NCBI GenBank assembly: GCA_024234875.1
Contig: JACKNM010000007.1
Span: 62,001 to 126,000 of the forward strand
DNA from: Ectothiorhodospiraceae bacterium
GTDB lineage: Bacteria > Pseudomonadota > Gammaproteobacteria > HK1
DNA length: 64,000 nucleotides
Reading direction: 5' to 3'
This document shows positions 1 to 8,400 of the stretch, piece by piece. Within the stretch, counting starts at the first letter, position 1. Every line of letters begins with the position of its first letter. The notes under the pieces are model-generated. The model saw only the letters and a program-made list of their open reading frames with translations. It was not told where the DNA came from and searched no databases. The position numbers and the translations under genes are program-made.

Positions 1-46
1 CGCCGGCGACCGTCGCGAGCGGTCGTGATCTCGGAAGGAGACACGC

Positions 47-391
47 ATGGCGAAGAAGATCGACTGGTACTACCACCGCAACGGCTGAACGAGTTGTGGG
101 AAAGCGTCCGGGTTCCTGGACGCGCATCGTCTCGTGCCAGAGGATGTCATCCCCGCATCGCGCAAGCTCGGTCGTGACGACGCGACCGATCTGGCGCGCT
201 CGGCTGCTCGAGTGATCGTGGCGAAGGGCAAGAAGGTCTCGGAGTTCACCGTCCGCGGTGAGCCCGGCGAGGAGGTGGTGGCGGCGATGCTCGGCCCCAC
301 CGGTAACCTGCGCGCACCCGCGCTCAAGGTCGGACGGACCGTGCTCGTCGGGTTCGACGAGGAGAGCTACCGCTCGGTGCTGCTCGGCTGA
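47..391 (+). CDS. ArsC-family selenoprotein (Sec encoded by in-frame UGA)
   Basis: This is a 114-residue thioredoxin-fold protein that is complete only if the TGA at 86-88 is read as selenocysteine. The N-terminus then reads YYHRNG-U-TSC-GKASGFL, a UxxC redox motif (Sec14, Cys17) at the place where ArsC/Spx-like proteins carry their catalytic cysteine. The reading frame stays open on both sides of the TGA and runs to the stop at 391. A GGAAGGAG ribosome-binding site at 32-39 precedes the ATG. A hairpin with bacterial SECIS geometry follows the UGA. ArsC-like selenoproteins are a known family, probably thiol/selenol oxidoreductases; the substrate is not evident here. A conventional gene caller would start at 134 and lose the active site. 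A nonsense mutation is the alternative, but the position makes it unlikely. Confidence 0.85.
104..123 (+). promoter_or_regulatory. Bacterial SECIS hairpin of the ArsC-like selenoprotein
   Basis: A perfect 6-bp stem, GCGTCC (104-109) with GGACGC (118-123), closes the 8-nt loop GGGTTCCT. The loop begins 21 nt after the UGA, within the usual spacing for bacterial SECIS elements, and carries Gs at its 5' side and Us in the middle, as SelB-binding loops do. It lies inside the coding region, as expected for bacteria. Confidence 0.7.
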
Positions 392-455
392 TCGGCCGAG
401 GATAGGACCGCGCCGCGCGCTCCGAGGGCGGGGCGCGCGGCGCGTGGCTCGCGGA

Positions 456-1349
456 TCAGGTCTTCGACGCCTCGAAGATGCTACCCACCGACGCGTCGAG
501 CGCGGCGTCGAACTCGGCATCGGACTGCTGCGCCGTCAGCCCCTCGGTCAGGGCACGCGAGAAGCTCGCGACCATGCCGTGGTTGCGCGCCAGGCGCGCG
601 TTGGCCTCCTCGCGGGAGTAACCGCCCGACAGCGCGACCACCCGCAGGACGTTGGGGTGCGCGATGCACTCGGCGTAGAAGTCGTCGACCTCCGGCAGCG
701 TGAGCTTCAGCATCACGAGCTGGCCGGCGCCGAGCTCGTTCAGGTGCTCGAGGAGCGCCGCCTTCAGCAGCTTCTCCGCCTCGGCCTTGTCGGGGGCGTG
801 GATGTCGACCTCCGGCTCGATGATCGGCACCAACCCGGCGGCGATGATCTGTCGTCCCACCTCGAACTGCTGGTCGACCACCGCCTTCACGCCGGCGGCG
901 TTCGCGCGCTTGATCACCGAGCGCATCTTGGTGCCGAAGATCCCCGCCGCCCTGGCACGCTGGAGCAGGGCATCGAGCCCCGGCATCGGCTTCATCACCT
1001 GCGCGCCGTCGGCCTCCGCCGCCAATCCCTTGTCGACCTTCAGGAACGGGACGACCTTCTTGACCTCCCACAGGTAGCTCGCCGAGGGCTTGCCGCCGAT
1101 GGAGCGGTCCATCGTGTTCTCGAACAGAATCGCGCCGAGGATGCGGTCGCCGCCGAAGCTCTTGCTGGTGACGATCCGGGTGCGCATGTCGTGGATGACC
1201 GAGAACATCTCCTCGTCGTTGGCGTAGGCGTCCTCGGAGATGCCGTAGAGCTTCAACGCCTTGGGCGTGCTGCCGCCGCTCTGGTCCAGGGCCGCGATGA
1301 ATCCGGGGGCGCTACGCAGCTTCTCGAGCTGGTCTTCGCGAGTGCTCAT
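456..1349 (-). CDS. Fructose-bisphosphate aldolase, class I (short bacterial type)
   Basis: The 297-residue protein closely resembles the roughly 296-residue class I aldolases known from Staphylococcus and some proteobacteria: GFIAALDQSGGSTPKAL near the N-terminus, an HDMRTRIVTS block, a GAILFENTMDR segment, VPFLKVDKGL with a Schiff-base-region lysine, IIEPEVDIHA and VVALSGGYSREEAN. These enzymes cleave fructose 1,6-bisphosphate to dihydroxyacetone phosphate and glyceraldehyde 3-phosphate in the cytosol through a lysine Schiff base, without metal. The gene is transcribed toward the ArsC-like selenoprotein and stands alone; there is no glycolytic neighbour. The start ATG is at 1349. I am confident of the family. 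Confidence 0.93.
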   Translation of the reverse strand: MSTREDQLEKLRSAPGFIAALDQSGGSTPKALKLYGISEDAYANDEEMFSVIHDMRTRIVTSKSFGGDRILGAILFENTMDRSIGGKPSASYLWEVKKVVPFLKVDKGLAAEADGAQVMKPMPGLDALLQRARAAGIFGTKMRSVIKRANAAGVKAVVDQQFEVGRQIIAAGLVPIIEPEVDIHAPDKAEAEKLLKAALLEHLNELGAGQLVMLKLTLPEVDDFYAECIAHPNVLRVVALSGGYSREEANARLARNHGMVASFSRALTEGLTAQQSDAEFDAALDASVGSIFEASKT

Positions 1350-1440
1350 GTTTCGGCTTCAACTCTTTGATTAGAGGGGGAAATCAGCTTGCCGATGATG
1401 CCGGAAGGCGACCCGGGACGTCAAGGTGATCGGGGGAGCG

Positions 1441-1501
1441 GGGGAGATGTGACCTCGTGAGCACGCTGGCGGCGCGCGGCGCGCGCAGGGAACATCTCCC
1501 C
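1441..1501. other. Long-range inverted repeat upstream of the thioredoxin-like selenoprotein
   Basis: GGGGAGATGT (1441-1450) and ACATCTCCCC (1492-1501) are perfect 10-bp inverted repeats separated by 41 nt of very GC-rich, partly self-complementary sequence. A second short hairpin, CCGGCGG/CCGCCGG, lies at about 1527-1545. Both fall in the 228-nt gap between the divergent aldolase and selenoprotein genes, so either could be an operator or a leader structure. The role is unknown. Confidence 0.4.
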
Positions 1502-1577
1502 GGTGATTCCGGTCTCACACCGCAGCCGGCGGTCACGCCGCCGGCCCGACTCGCCAACAACGGGAGCTCGCTCGACG

Positions 1578-1976
1578 ATGGACAGACGTCATTTCCTCCT
1601 CGCCAGCGCCGCGGCGCTGGCCGCACCGACCCTGGCAGCCGCCGAGGCCTACCACGTGCCCTACGACCCGGCCACGTTCGCCGCCGCGCGCGACGCCGGC
1701 AAGGCGGTCCTGCTCGACTTCTACGCGCCCTGGTGAGGGACCTGCCGCGCGCAAGAGCGCACCGTGCGTGCGCTACTCGACGGTAATCCCGCCTACCGGG
1801 CGGTGACGGTGATGCGGGTCGACTGGGACACCCACCGCGACTCCGAGCTCGTGCGTGAGCTGCGGGTGCCGCGGCGCTCGACGCTGGTGATGTTCAGTCG
1901 GGGCGGCGAGGTCGGCCGCGTGGTGGCGCAGGTCGACGCACAGTCGATCGGGGCGCTGTTCGAGGCGGCGCTCTGA
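1578..1976 (+). CDS. Exported thioredoxin-like selenoprotein (WUGTC active site)
   Basis: With the TGA at 1734-1736 read as selenocysteine this encodes 132 residues. It starts with MDRRHFLLASAAALA...AAAEA, a twin-arginine-type signal peptide (RRxFL, Ala-rich core, AxA cleavage site), and then has a thioredoxin domain whose active site FYAPW-U-GTC puts Sec53 exactly where the WCxxC family has its nucleophilic cysteine, with Cys56 as the resolving residue. The frame is open on both sides. The usual cis-proline (PT) is replaced in VPRRSTLVMF by Ser-Thr, which is unusual. Thioredoxin-like domains of this kind act in extracytoplasmic thiol reduction. The next gene is a CcdA-type membrane electron carrier, its likely reductant. 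ATG 1578 was chosen because it gives a complete signal peptide; GGGAG lies about 11 nt upstream. Confidence 0.85.
1756..1774 (+). promoter_or_regulatory. Bacterial SECIS hairpin of the thioredoxin-like selenoprotein
   Basis: AGCGCAC (1756-1762) pairs perfectly with GTGCGCT (1768-1774) around the loop CGTGC, which begins 26 nt after the UGA. The spacing and the GU in the loop suit a bacterial SECIS. A competing short stem (GCGC/GCGC, 1749-1760) is possible, so the exact fold is uncertain. Confidence 0.6.
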
Positions 1977-2037
1977 GCGGCGGTGCCGGCGAGGTCGCCT
2001 CGCGTGGCGGCCTCGCCGGACGGGGAGCGACGGGGAC

Positions 2038-2751
2038 GTGAGCCTGTTCTGGGCCTATCTCGCCGGGGTGCTCACCCTGATCAATCCCTGCGTGCTGCCG
2101 TTGCTCCCGATCACCCTGGCGGCAGCTCTGCAGTCGAGCCGGCTCGGACCCCTCGCGCTGGCGGCGGGTCTGACCGTGACCTTCGCCGTGGTCGGGCTGA
2201 CGGTGACCGCGTTCGGGCCGCTCCTCGGGCTCGACGACCGCACCGTGGCTCGGGTGGCGGCGGCGCTGATGGTGGGGTTCGGGCTGCTGCTCCTGCTCCC
2301 GCGGGGGCAGTTGCTCCTCGCGCGCCTCGCCTCGCCCCTGGCCGACCGCGCCAACCAGGGTATCGCGCGGGTCGCGGGTGACGGACTCGGCGCCCAGTTC
2401 CTCGTCGGCGCGCTCCTCGGCGCGGTGTGGTCGCCGTGCATCGGTCCGACGCTGGGCGGCGCCATCGGCCTCGCCGCGAGCGGGGACGGGCTCCCCGAGG
2501 CCGGCGCCACGATGCTCGTGTTCGGGCTCGGGGTCTCGAGCGTCCTGGTGGCGCTTGCCTACGGGTCGCGCGAGGTCCTCGGCGCGCGCCGCGCACGCAT
2601 GCAGCGCTGGATGCCGTGGGCCAAGCCGTTGCTCGGCGCGACGCTGGCGGTGGTCGGTGTCGCGATGCTGCTCGGCGTCGACAAGCGCATCGAGGTCTGG
2701 CTGCTCGACGTCCTCCCGGTCTGGCTGCAGGACCTGTCGGTCGCAATTTGA
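2038..2751 (+). CDS. CcdA/DsbD-like transmembrane thiol electron carrier
   Basis: This 237-residue polytopic membrane protein has the size and cysteine pattern of CcdA (the DsbD beta domain): NPCVLP in the first helix and SPCIGP in the fourth, each cysteine followed by proline, with about six hydrophobic segments. Family members carry electrons from cytosolic thioredoxin across the inner membrane to periplasmic thioredoxin-like proteins. It lies 61 nt after the exported selenoprotein in the same direction, so it probably reduces the selenenylsulfide of that protein. The start is GTG 2038, preceded by GGGGAC; no earlier in-frame start fits. It could equally serve cytochrome c maturation, but no ccm/res genes are nearby. 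Confidence 0.88.
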   Translation: MSLFWAYLAGVLTLINPCVLPLLPITLAAALQSSRLGPLALAAGLTVTFAVVGLTVTAFGPLLGLDDRTVARVAAALMVGFGLLLLLPRGQLLLARLASPLADRANQGIARVAGDGLGAQFLVGALLGAVWSPCIGPTLGGAIGLAASGDGLPEAGATMLVFGLGVSSVLVALAYGSREVLGARRARMQRWMPWAKPLLGATLAVVGVAMLLGVDKRIEVWLLDVLPVWLQDLSVAI

Positions 2752-2993
2752 GTGCGCCCGCCACCGACCTCGTGCGGGCAGTAGGCGGCGAGCGGCCGCT
2801 CGACGGCCGCTGTCGGAATTCCTTACAGATCTCAGGTGCAGCAGACTGCCCGCGGGCGAAATCGGCCGGCCCGGAGTGACTTACCGTCACCGGCACGATC
2901 CGTGCTTGGGTGATCGTGAATGCTCGGCCCCGCCGCCTTCGCCTCGCCGCGCACGTCGCGCGGCGGGGCGGGGTGTTGGCAGGCTGTCAGGGC

Positions 2994-3022
2994 TTTCCAC
3001 CGTGCGAGCGGTTCACTATGGT
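2994..3022 (+). promoter_or_regulatory. Possible sigma70 promoter for the pectinacetylesterase gene
   Basis: TTTCCA (2994-2999) and TATGGT (3017-3022) are 17 bp apart, 55 nt before the ATG at 3077. The match is moderate. The rest of the 325-nt gap 2752-3076 holds a GC-rich inverted repeat (CCCCGCC around 2928-2935 with GGCGGGG around 2961-2968) that may end the ccdA transcript, and a lone TTACAG at 2823; I see no gene in it. Confidence 0.35.
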
Positions 3023-3076
3023 GTCGCCTCCCGAGCGCGCGCGCCGCGCGCGACACCACCACCAGAGGAGCGCGAG

Positions 3077-4477
3077 ATGAAGCGCATCATCGCCACGCTG
3101 TCCGTCGTCCTGCTCGTGGCCGGCGGCCCGGCGAGCGCCGAGCCGGGCGACTACTCGACGTTGCAGATTCTCGTGAACCTGGTCTCGCCGCCGCCTGCCA
3201 ACAACCCGGTGACGCCCGCCCAGGCGAACGACGACTATCCGTTGCTGGTCAACCCCGCGGGCTTCGACGACGGCTTCGACCCGTCGCTCTACTACACCTG
3301 GCAGACGGTTCAGCTCCATCCGGACACCGATGCGGTCTGCGGCAACGGCTCGCCGTACAAGTTCTTCGTCAACCGCGCGCCGACCACCAGCAACATGGTG
3401 GTGTTCATGGAGCCGGGCGGCGCGTGTTGGGACTACGAGAGCTGCACCGGCGGCTCCCTGCTCGGCGCGCGTAACCCGAATGGCGTGCCCGACGACTACC
3501 TCGCGCTCGACAACTTCTCGACCGGGCTGTCCTCGCCGTTCATCTTCCGCTTCCACCCGTACAGTCGCACCAAGGTCCAGGCCTGGACGATGGTGTACGT
3601 CCCGTACTGCACCGGTGACGTCTACACCGGCGACTCGATTGCCGAGTACACCAGCGCGGACGGCACCGACACCATCCTCTGGCACCACAACGGCCTGCGG
3701 AACGTGCGCGCGGTGATCGCCTGGCTGAAGAACAACATCGAGCGCCCGGTGCAGATGCTGTCGACGGGCTGCAGCGCCGGCGGCACCGGCTCGCTCTCGA
3801 ACTACTACCACCTGCGTCGCGACATGGCGCCCGACCTGGGCTTCATGCTCAACGACTCCGGCCCGATCGTCTCGGCGGTCGCGAATGCCGGCGCCGGCAC
3901 GCCGTCGCCGTCGTATCCGCTGCACACCCAGATCCGCGACGTGTGGGGTCTCGACGCCGCGAGCCCCGGCGAGATGGCGCCGCTGGTCTATCTCGCCGAG
4001 ATCCTCCCGGGCTTCGACACCGACGACATGGGGTCGATCTCGACCGCGCTCGCCAGCCAGTACCCGAACGACCGACTCGGGCACACCCATTTCTGGCAGG
4101 ACTACAACTACTCCCGGTACTCCTACGAGGACTTCTACCCCTTCATCAACCAGGCCCCGAGCCCGGCAGTGGGTGAGTTCTACACCCGCCTGCTGTGGTG
4201 GCTGGACACCGTGTCCCTGGTGCAGCAGCTCGCGCCGCTGCCGAACTACGGCGTCTACATCCCCAACAACCGCGACCTCAACGACAGTCACTGCACGACC
4301 ATCGTCGACTTCCGTCACGGCGACATCCAGGAGGCGGGGCTCGAGCTCGAGGACTTCATCGACAGCCTGCTCGATGGCACCGGCCCGGTGCTGAACGCGG
4401 TGGAGCTCGACTGGAGCGCGGACTTCGCCAAGCCGCAGGACCCGCTCTACGAGCTGATCGACCAGCTCCTCCTCTGA
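3077..4477 (+). CDS. Secreted pectinacetylesterase/Notum-family serine hydrolase
   Basis: The 466-residue product begins with a Sec signal peptide (MKRIIATLSVVLLVAGGPASA). It carries family hallmarks: FMEPGGACWDYESC (oxyanion-hole GGxCW segment) near residue 115 and the nucleophile elbow TGCSAGG with Ser233, plus a C-terminal DSHC segment. Multiple cysteines suit an extracytoplasmic, disulfide-bonded enzyme. The family removes acetyl or acyl groups from polysaccharides or proteins (plant pectin, Wnt); bacterial members are mostly uncharacterised, so the substrate here is unknown. A GAGGAG ribosome-binding site precedes ATG 3077. The next gene, 25 nt downstream, encodes a membrane-anchored helical protein that may assist its folding or secretion. 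Confidence 0.85.
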   Translation: MKRIIATLSVVLLVAGGPASAEPGDYSTLQILVNLVSPPPANNPVTPAQANDDYPLLVNPAGFDDGFDPSLYYTWQTVQLHPDTDAVCGNGSPYKFFVNRAPTTSNMVVFMEPGGACWDYESCTGGSLLGARNPNGVPDDYLALDNFSTGLSSPFIFRFHPYSRTKVQAWTMVYVPYCTGDVYTGDSIAEYTSADGTDTILWHHNGLRNVRAVIAWLKNNIERPVQMLSTGCSAGGTGSLSNYYHLRRDMAPDLGFMLNDSGPIVSAVANAGAGTPSPSYPLHTQIRDVWGLDAASPGEMAPLVYLAEILPGFDTDDMGSISTALASQYPNDRLGHTHFWQDYNYSRYSYEDFYPFINQAPSPAVGEFYTRLLWWLDTVSLVQQLAPLPNYGVYIPNNRDLNDSHCTTIVDFRHGDIQEAGLELEDFIDSLLDGTGPVLNAVELDWSADFAKPQDPLYELIDQLLL

Positions 4478-4502
4478 GCGGGGGCGGCGCGACCGGTCGG
4501 CG

Positions 4503-5207
4503 GTGTCTCCTCGACGCATCGTCGCGCTGACGATCGCCGCCGCCGCGACCGCGACGGCGGCGGTGCTGTGGTGGCCGGCTGGACCGGCGCCGGGGGAGGG
4601 CAGCGCGCCGTCTCCCCCGGTGGCCGCGAGCGCACAGGCGCCGGCCCCGCCGCCGGCGCTCGCCGCGACGCCGGTCGACGAGAGTGCACGGGCCTCCGCC
4701 GGGGATGCCTCGGTGGCTGCCACACCGGCGCCGCCAGCGACCGCTGCCGCGAGCCCTGCCGACCTCGCGCACCTGCTCGGTGACGCCGACGACGTCCGCG
4801 ACCGCATGCGCCGGATGGTCGAGGCCCCCGAGTCCATGTCTGCCGAAGAGCGTGCGCGCGAGGCCGCCGCGCTCGGCCGCGAGGTCGACCGCCTGGAGGC
4901 CTCCGGGCGGGTCCTCCCGGCGCAGGCCTTGTTGTTGCGCACGTTGCTGCTGCGGGCCACCGCAACCGACGACGAGACATTCCGGCGCCAGGCGCGGGCG
5001 CTGGCAGACGCAAACCAGGCGCAGCTCGCGCCGCGTCGAGCCGAGGCCGAGCGTGCGCTGCGCGAGCAGGGTGCCGAGTACCAGGCGCGTGCCGCGGCCA
5101 TCTGGGCCGAGATCAAGGCGTCCGATGCGTACCCCGACGAGGCGAGCCGCAAGCGTGCCCTGCGCGAGCGCTTGCATGCGCTTCGGGTCGAGGTCTATCA
5201 GCGCTGA
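4503..5207 (+). CDS. Membrane-anchored helical protein, possible secretion/folding partner of the hydrolase
   Basis: The 234-residue product starts at GTG 4503. It has one N-terminal membrane segment (residues 5-25), a long Ala/Pro-rich linker to about residue 85, and then a highly charged Arg/Glu/Ala-rich helical region to the end. This layout (membrane anchor, flexible linker, extended helices) is that of lipase-specific chaperones and phospholipase accessory proteins, but it is shorter and I see no diagnostic motif. Its close placement behind a secreted serine hydrolase suggests a dedicated steric chaperone. This is inference from architecture and position; it may simply be an unknown protein. 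Confidence 0.6.
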   Translation: MSPRRIVALTIAAAATATAAVLWWPAGPAPGEGSAPSPPVAASAQAPAPPPALAATPVDESARASAGDASVAATPAPPATAAASPADLAHLLGDADDVRDRMRRMVEAPESMSAEERAREAAALGREVDRLEASGRVLPAQALLLRTLLLRATATDDETFRRQARALADANQAQLAPRRAEAERALREQGAEYQARAAAIWAEIKASDAYPDEASRKRALRERLHALRVEVYQR

Positions 5208-5470
5208 GCGACCTCGACCAGCACGGCGGGCCGGTGCGCGGCAAGAGAGCTGCCTGACGGGCGCGATGCCCCTCGTCGTGCATTCTGCCTGGGACCACAA
5301 GGTGTCTTCGCCGACGTTACGGCGGCGTTCCGTTCCCATCGATGTGTCGCCGGTCAAGCTCTGCCTCGGTGGCGCTGCGACGGCACAGTGGCGACGGGGT
5401 ATGCTCGGCACATCGACGGCTCGTATCGGTTTCGGTCTCCCCGGTCATCGACCCGGAGGATTGCCCAGAG
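5208..5470. other. Intergenic region before the NRPS-PKS operon
   Basis: These 263 nt probably hold the promoter of the biosynthetic operon, but I find no convincing -35/-10 pair. CGGAGGA at 5454-5460 is a good ribosome-binding site for the GTG start at 5471. A longer in-frame start at ATG 5342 exists, but it would add 43 residues unlike any condensation-domain N-terminus. Confidence 0.5.
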
Positions 5471-8400
5471 GTGCGTAGCGGACGGTCCACAGCGCCCCTG
5501 ACGCCGACCCAGCGCGATCTATATCTGCACTGGCTTCGTCACGCCTCCGGCGGCACCGGTGCGGTCGGCATCTCCGTGGACGTGGGCGAGCCCCTGGACC
5601 CGGCTCGCTGGCGTCGGGCGGTCGAGGCGGTGGTTCGCGCCGACGAGGTCGCCTCCAGTCGCCTGGTCGTCGACGGCGCGGTGCCGCGCCTGGAGCGGAT
5701 CGACGGCGCACCCGGCGAGCTTCGCGTCGCCACCGCGCGCGACGCGGCCTCCGCCGCGGGCCTGGTCGACTCGACGCTCGACGAGCCGTTCGACCTCTCC
5801 GCCCCGGGGCTCGTGCGCAATCTGCTGGTCGAGCGCGCCGACGGTGGGGCGACCGTGGGGGTGGTGGCGCCCCATCTGCTCCTCGACGGCTTCGGGTTGC
5901 GCGCGTTCCTGCAGCGGGTCGCCGACGCCTACCTCGCGCCGGACGGGGCGCAGCCCCGGCAACGGCGCGGTGCGGGCAGCTTCTTCGACCACGCCGCCCG
6001 TGACTGGTCCGGCCTCGACGCGCCCGAGCGGGTGTCGGCCTGGCGTGCGCGCCTCGTGAACGCGGCCACCGCGGCCGACCTCGGCCCCCCCGCCAGGACC
6101 ACGCCACCAGTCCGCGCGGCCGAGACGGCGGTGCTCGACGCGGTGCTGGTGGAGGCGATTCGGGCCCGGTGTCGGGCGCTCGGCACCAACGTCGGTGCCT
6201 TCCTGCTGGCGGCATTCGCGATCACCCTGGGCAGACTGATCCATGCCGAGCGCGACGTCGTTGTGCTGGCGGTGGTGGCCGGTCGACCGCGCGAGCATCT
6301 GCGCACGCTCGGTTGCTTCTACCAGGTGCTGCCGTACGTGCTGTCGGCGGAACGGCTCGACGGCGCGACCACGCTGCGCGCGCTCGGCGAGCACATCGGC
6401 GACTACCGCGCCGGTCTCGGCGCCGATGCCGAGGTGTCGATGCAGGCGCTGGAGGCCGCTCTCCCCCCGGGCGCCCTGCGCTGCTACTTCAACCACAGCC
6501 CGTTCGCGATGGTGGACCTCCTCGGCGAGAGCCGGGTGGCCGCGATCCACGATCGCTACCCCCCGGGGGAGCTCCACCTGGTGAGCGTGGACGCCGGCGC
6601 GGAGATCCGGCTCGCCTGCCACGGCGAGCCGGGCGCCCCGGTCGTGCCGCGCTTCCTCGAGCGACTGGTCGCGGTGTGCGCGCGGCTGGCGACGCAGGAG
6701 GGCGCTCTCGAAGCGGTCGACCTGCTGCTGCCCGGGGAGCGCGAGATCCTCGTCCGTCGGCCCGCGGTCGCGCCGGGCGACACCTGTCGGTCGGTGGTCG
6801 CCCGGATCGCGGAGCAGTTCACGGCCCGCGCCGAGGCGGTGGCGGTGTGCTCGCCCGACGGGCCGGGGCCGGGTGGTCGACTGACCTATGCCGAGCTGGA
6901 CGCCGAGTCGAGTCGGCTCGTCGGGCATCTCGCGTCGCGCGGGGTGCGACCGGGCGATCGGGTGGCGGTGCTGGCCGAGCGCGGCCCGCGGCTGGTATCG
7001 GCAATCGTCGCCGTGGCCCGCGCCGGGGCTGCGTGCGTGCCGCTCGAGCCCGAGCACCCGGACGCGCGCCTGTGCGCCCTGCTCGACGACGCCGCGCCGC
7101 GTGCGGTGTTGGCCGACAGGGCGCACGCGGCGCGCGTCGCCGGCGGCGGCCGGGTGTTGGTCGACCTCGACGAGGCGGCAGCGACCCCGGCGCCGACCTG
7201 TCCGCCGCAGCACGCGCCGGCCCCGACCGACATCGCGTACGTCATCTACACCTCGGGCTCGACCGGTACTCCGAAGGGTGTCGAGGTCACCCACCGGAAC
7301 CTGGCCCGGTTGCTGGACCAGCAGCGCGCCGAGCTCGCCTTCGTCGCCGACGACGTCTGGACGCTGTTCCACTCGGTGGCCTTCGATTTCTCGGTCTGGG
7401 AGCTGTGGGGCGCGCTGGTCCACGGCGCGCGGCTGGTGGTGGTGCCCCGAGCGCTGGCGCGCAGCACGCCGCGCTTTCTCGGCCTGCTGCGCGACGAGGC
7501 GGTGACCGTCCTCAACCAGACGCCGACCGCCTTCCTCGCGCTCGACGCCGAGGACGCCCGAGCGCCCTCGGCGTCGGCGGCGCTCGCGCTGCGGCTGGTG
7601 ATCCTCGGCGGCGAGGCCCTGAACCCGGCGGCACTCCGGGGCTGGATCGCGCGGCACGGCGACCGTCGGCCGCAGCTGGTGAACATGTACGGGATCACCG
7701 AGACCACGGTCCACGTGACCTATCGACCGCTCGCGGCGCGGGACGTGGACGGCGGCGGCAGCCCGATCGGGCGGCCGCTACCCGATCTCACGACCTATCT
7801 GCTCGACCGCGGCGGTCGGCCGGTGCCGCCCGGTGTGGTGGGCGAGATCCACGTCGGCGGCGCCGGGGTCGCGGCCGGATACCTGGGGCAGCCGGACCTC
7901 ACCCGGGAGCGGTTTCCCCCCGACCCCTTCGTGCCGCGGGACCCGGCGCTGCCGGCGCCGCCGAGGATGTATCGCTCCGGTGATCTCGCGCGCTGGGTGC
8001 GAGCACCGGACGGCGGGCTCGAGCTCGAGTTCCTCGGCCGGCGTGACGACCAGCTGGCCCTCGGCGGTTATCGGGTCGAGCCCGGCGAGGTGGAGGCGGC
8101 GCTGCTCGGCCATCCGGACGTGGGGCAGGCGGCGGTGGTGGCCCGCCAGGCGGAAACGCCGGGAGCGGCGCCACGCCTGGTCGCCTACGTGGTGGCGTCG
8201 CCTGGTCGGACCGCGCCGGAGTCGAGCGCGTTGCGCGCCCATCTCGGTGCGCGAGTGCCGGCGCACATGGTGCCCGTCACCTGCATCGTGCTCGACGCGC
8301 TGCCGCGCACCGCGAACGGCAAGCTCGACCGCGCCGCGCTCCCCGACGCGGCCGCACCCAGACCGCACCTCGACCGGGCGCCGGTCGCGCCGCGAACCGA

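Noticed and set aside
134..391. An 85-residue gene starting at 134 without an active site
   Set aside because: The frame continues upstream through a UGA placed at the catalytic Cys position, with a good ribosome-binding site at 32-39, so the gene begins at 47.
1578..1976. The TGA at 1734 as a nonsense mutation creating a pseudogene
   Set aside because: The TGA falls exactly on the redox-Cys codon of a W-x-x-x-C site, the rest of the frame is intact, and a hairpin follows at suitable spacing; a second gene nearby shows the same pattern.
2987..5152. A 721-codon minus-strand open frame
   Set aside because: It is antisense to two well-supported genes and has the Arg/Ala/Val-rich composition of GC-rich shadow frames, with no recognisable domain.
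4503..5207. Naming the helical protein a lipase chaperone (LifO)
   Set aside because: Only the general architecture agrees; it is shorter than LifO and I see no RxxFDY-type motif.
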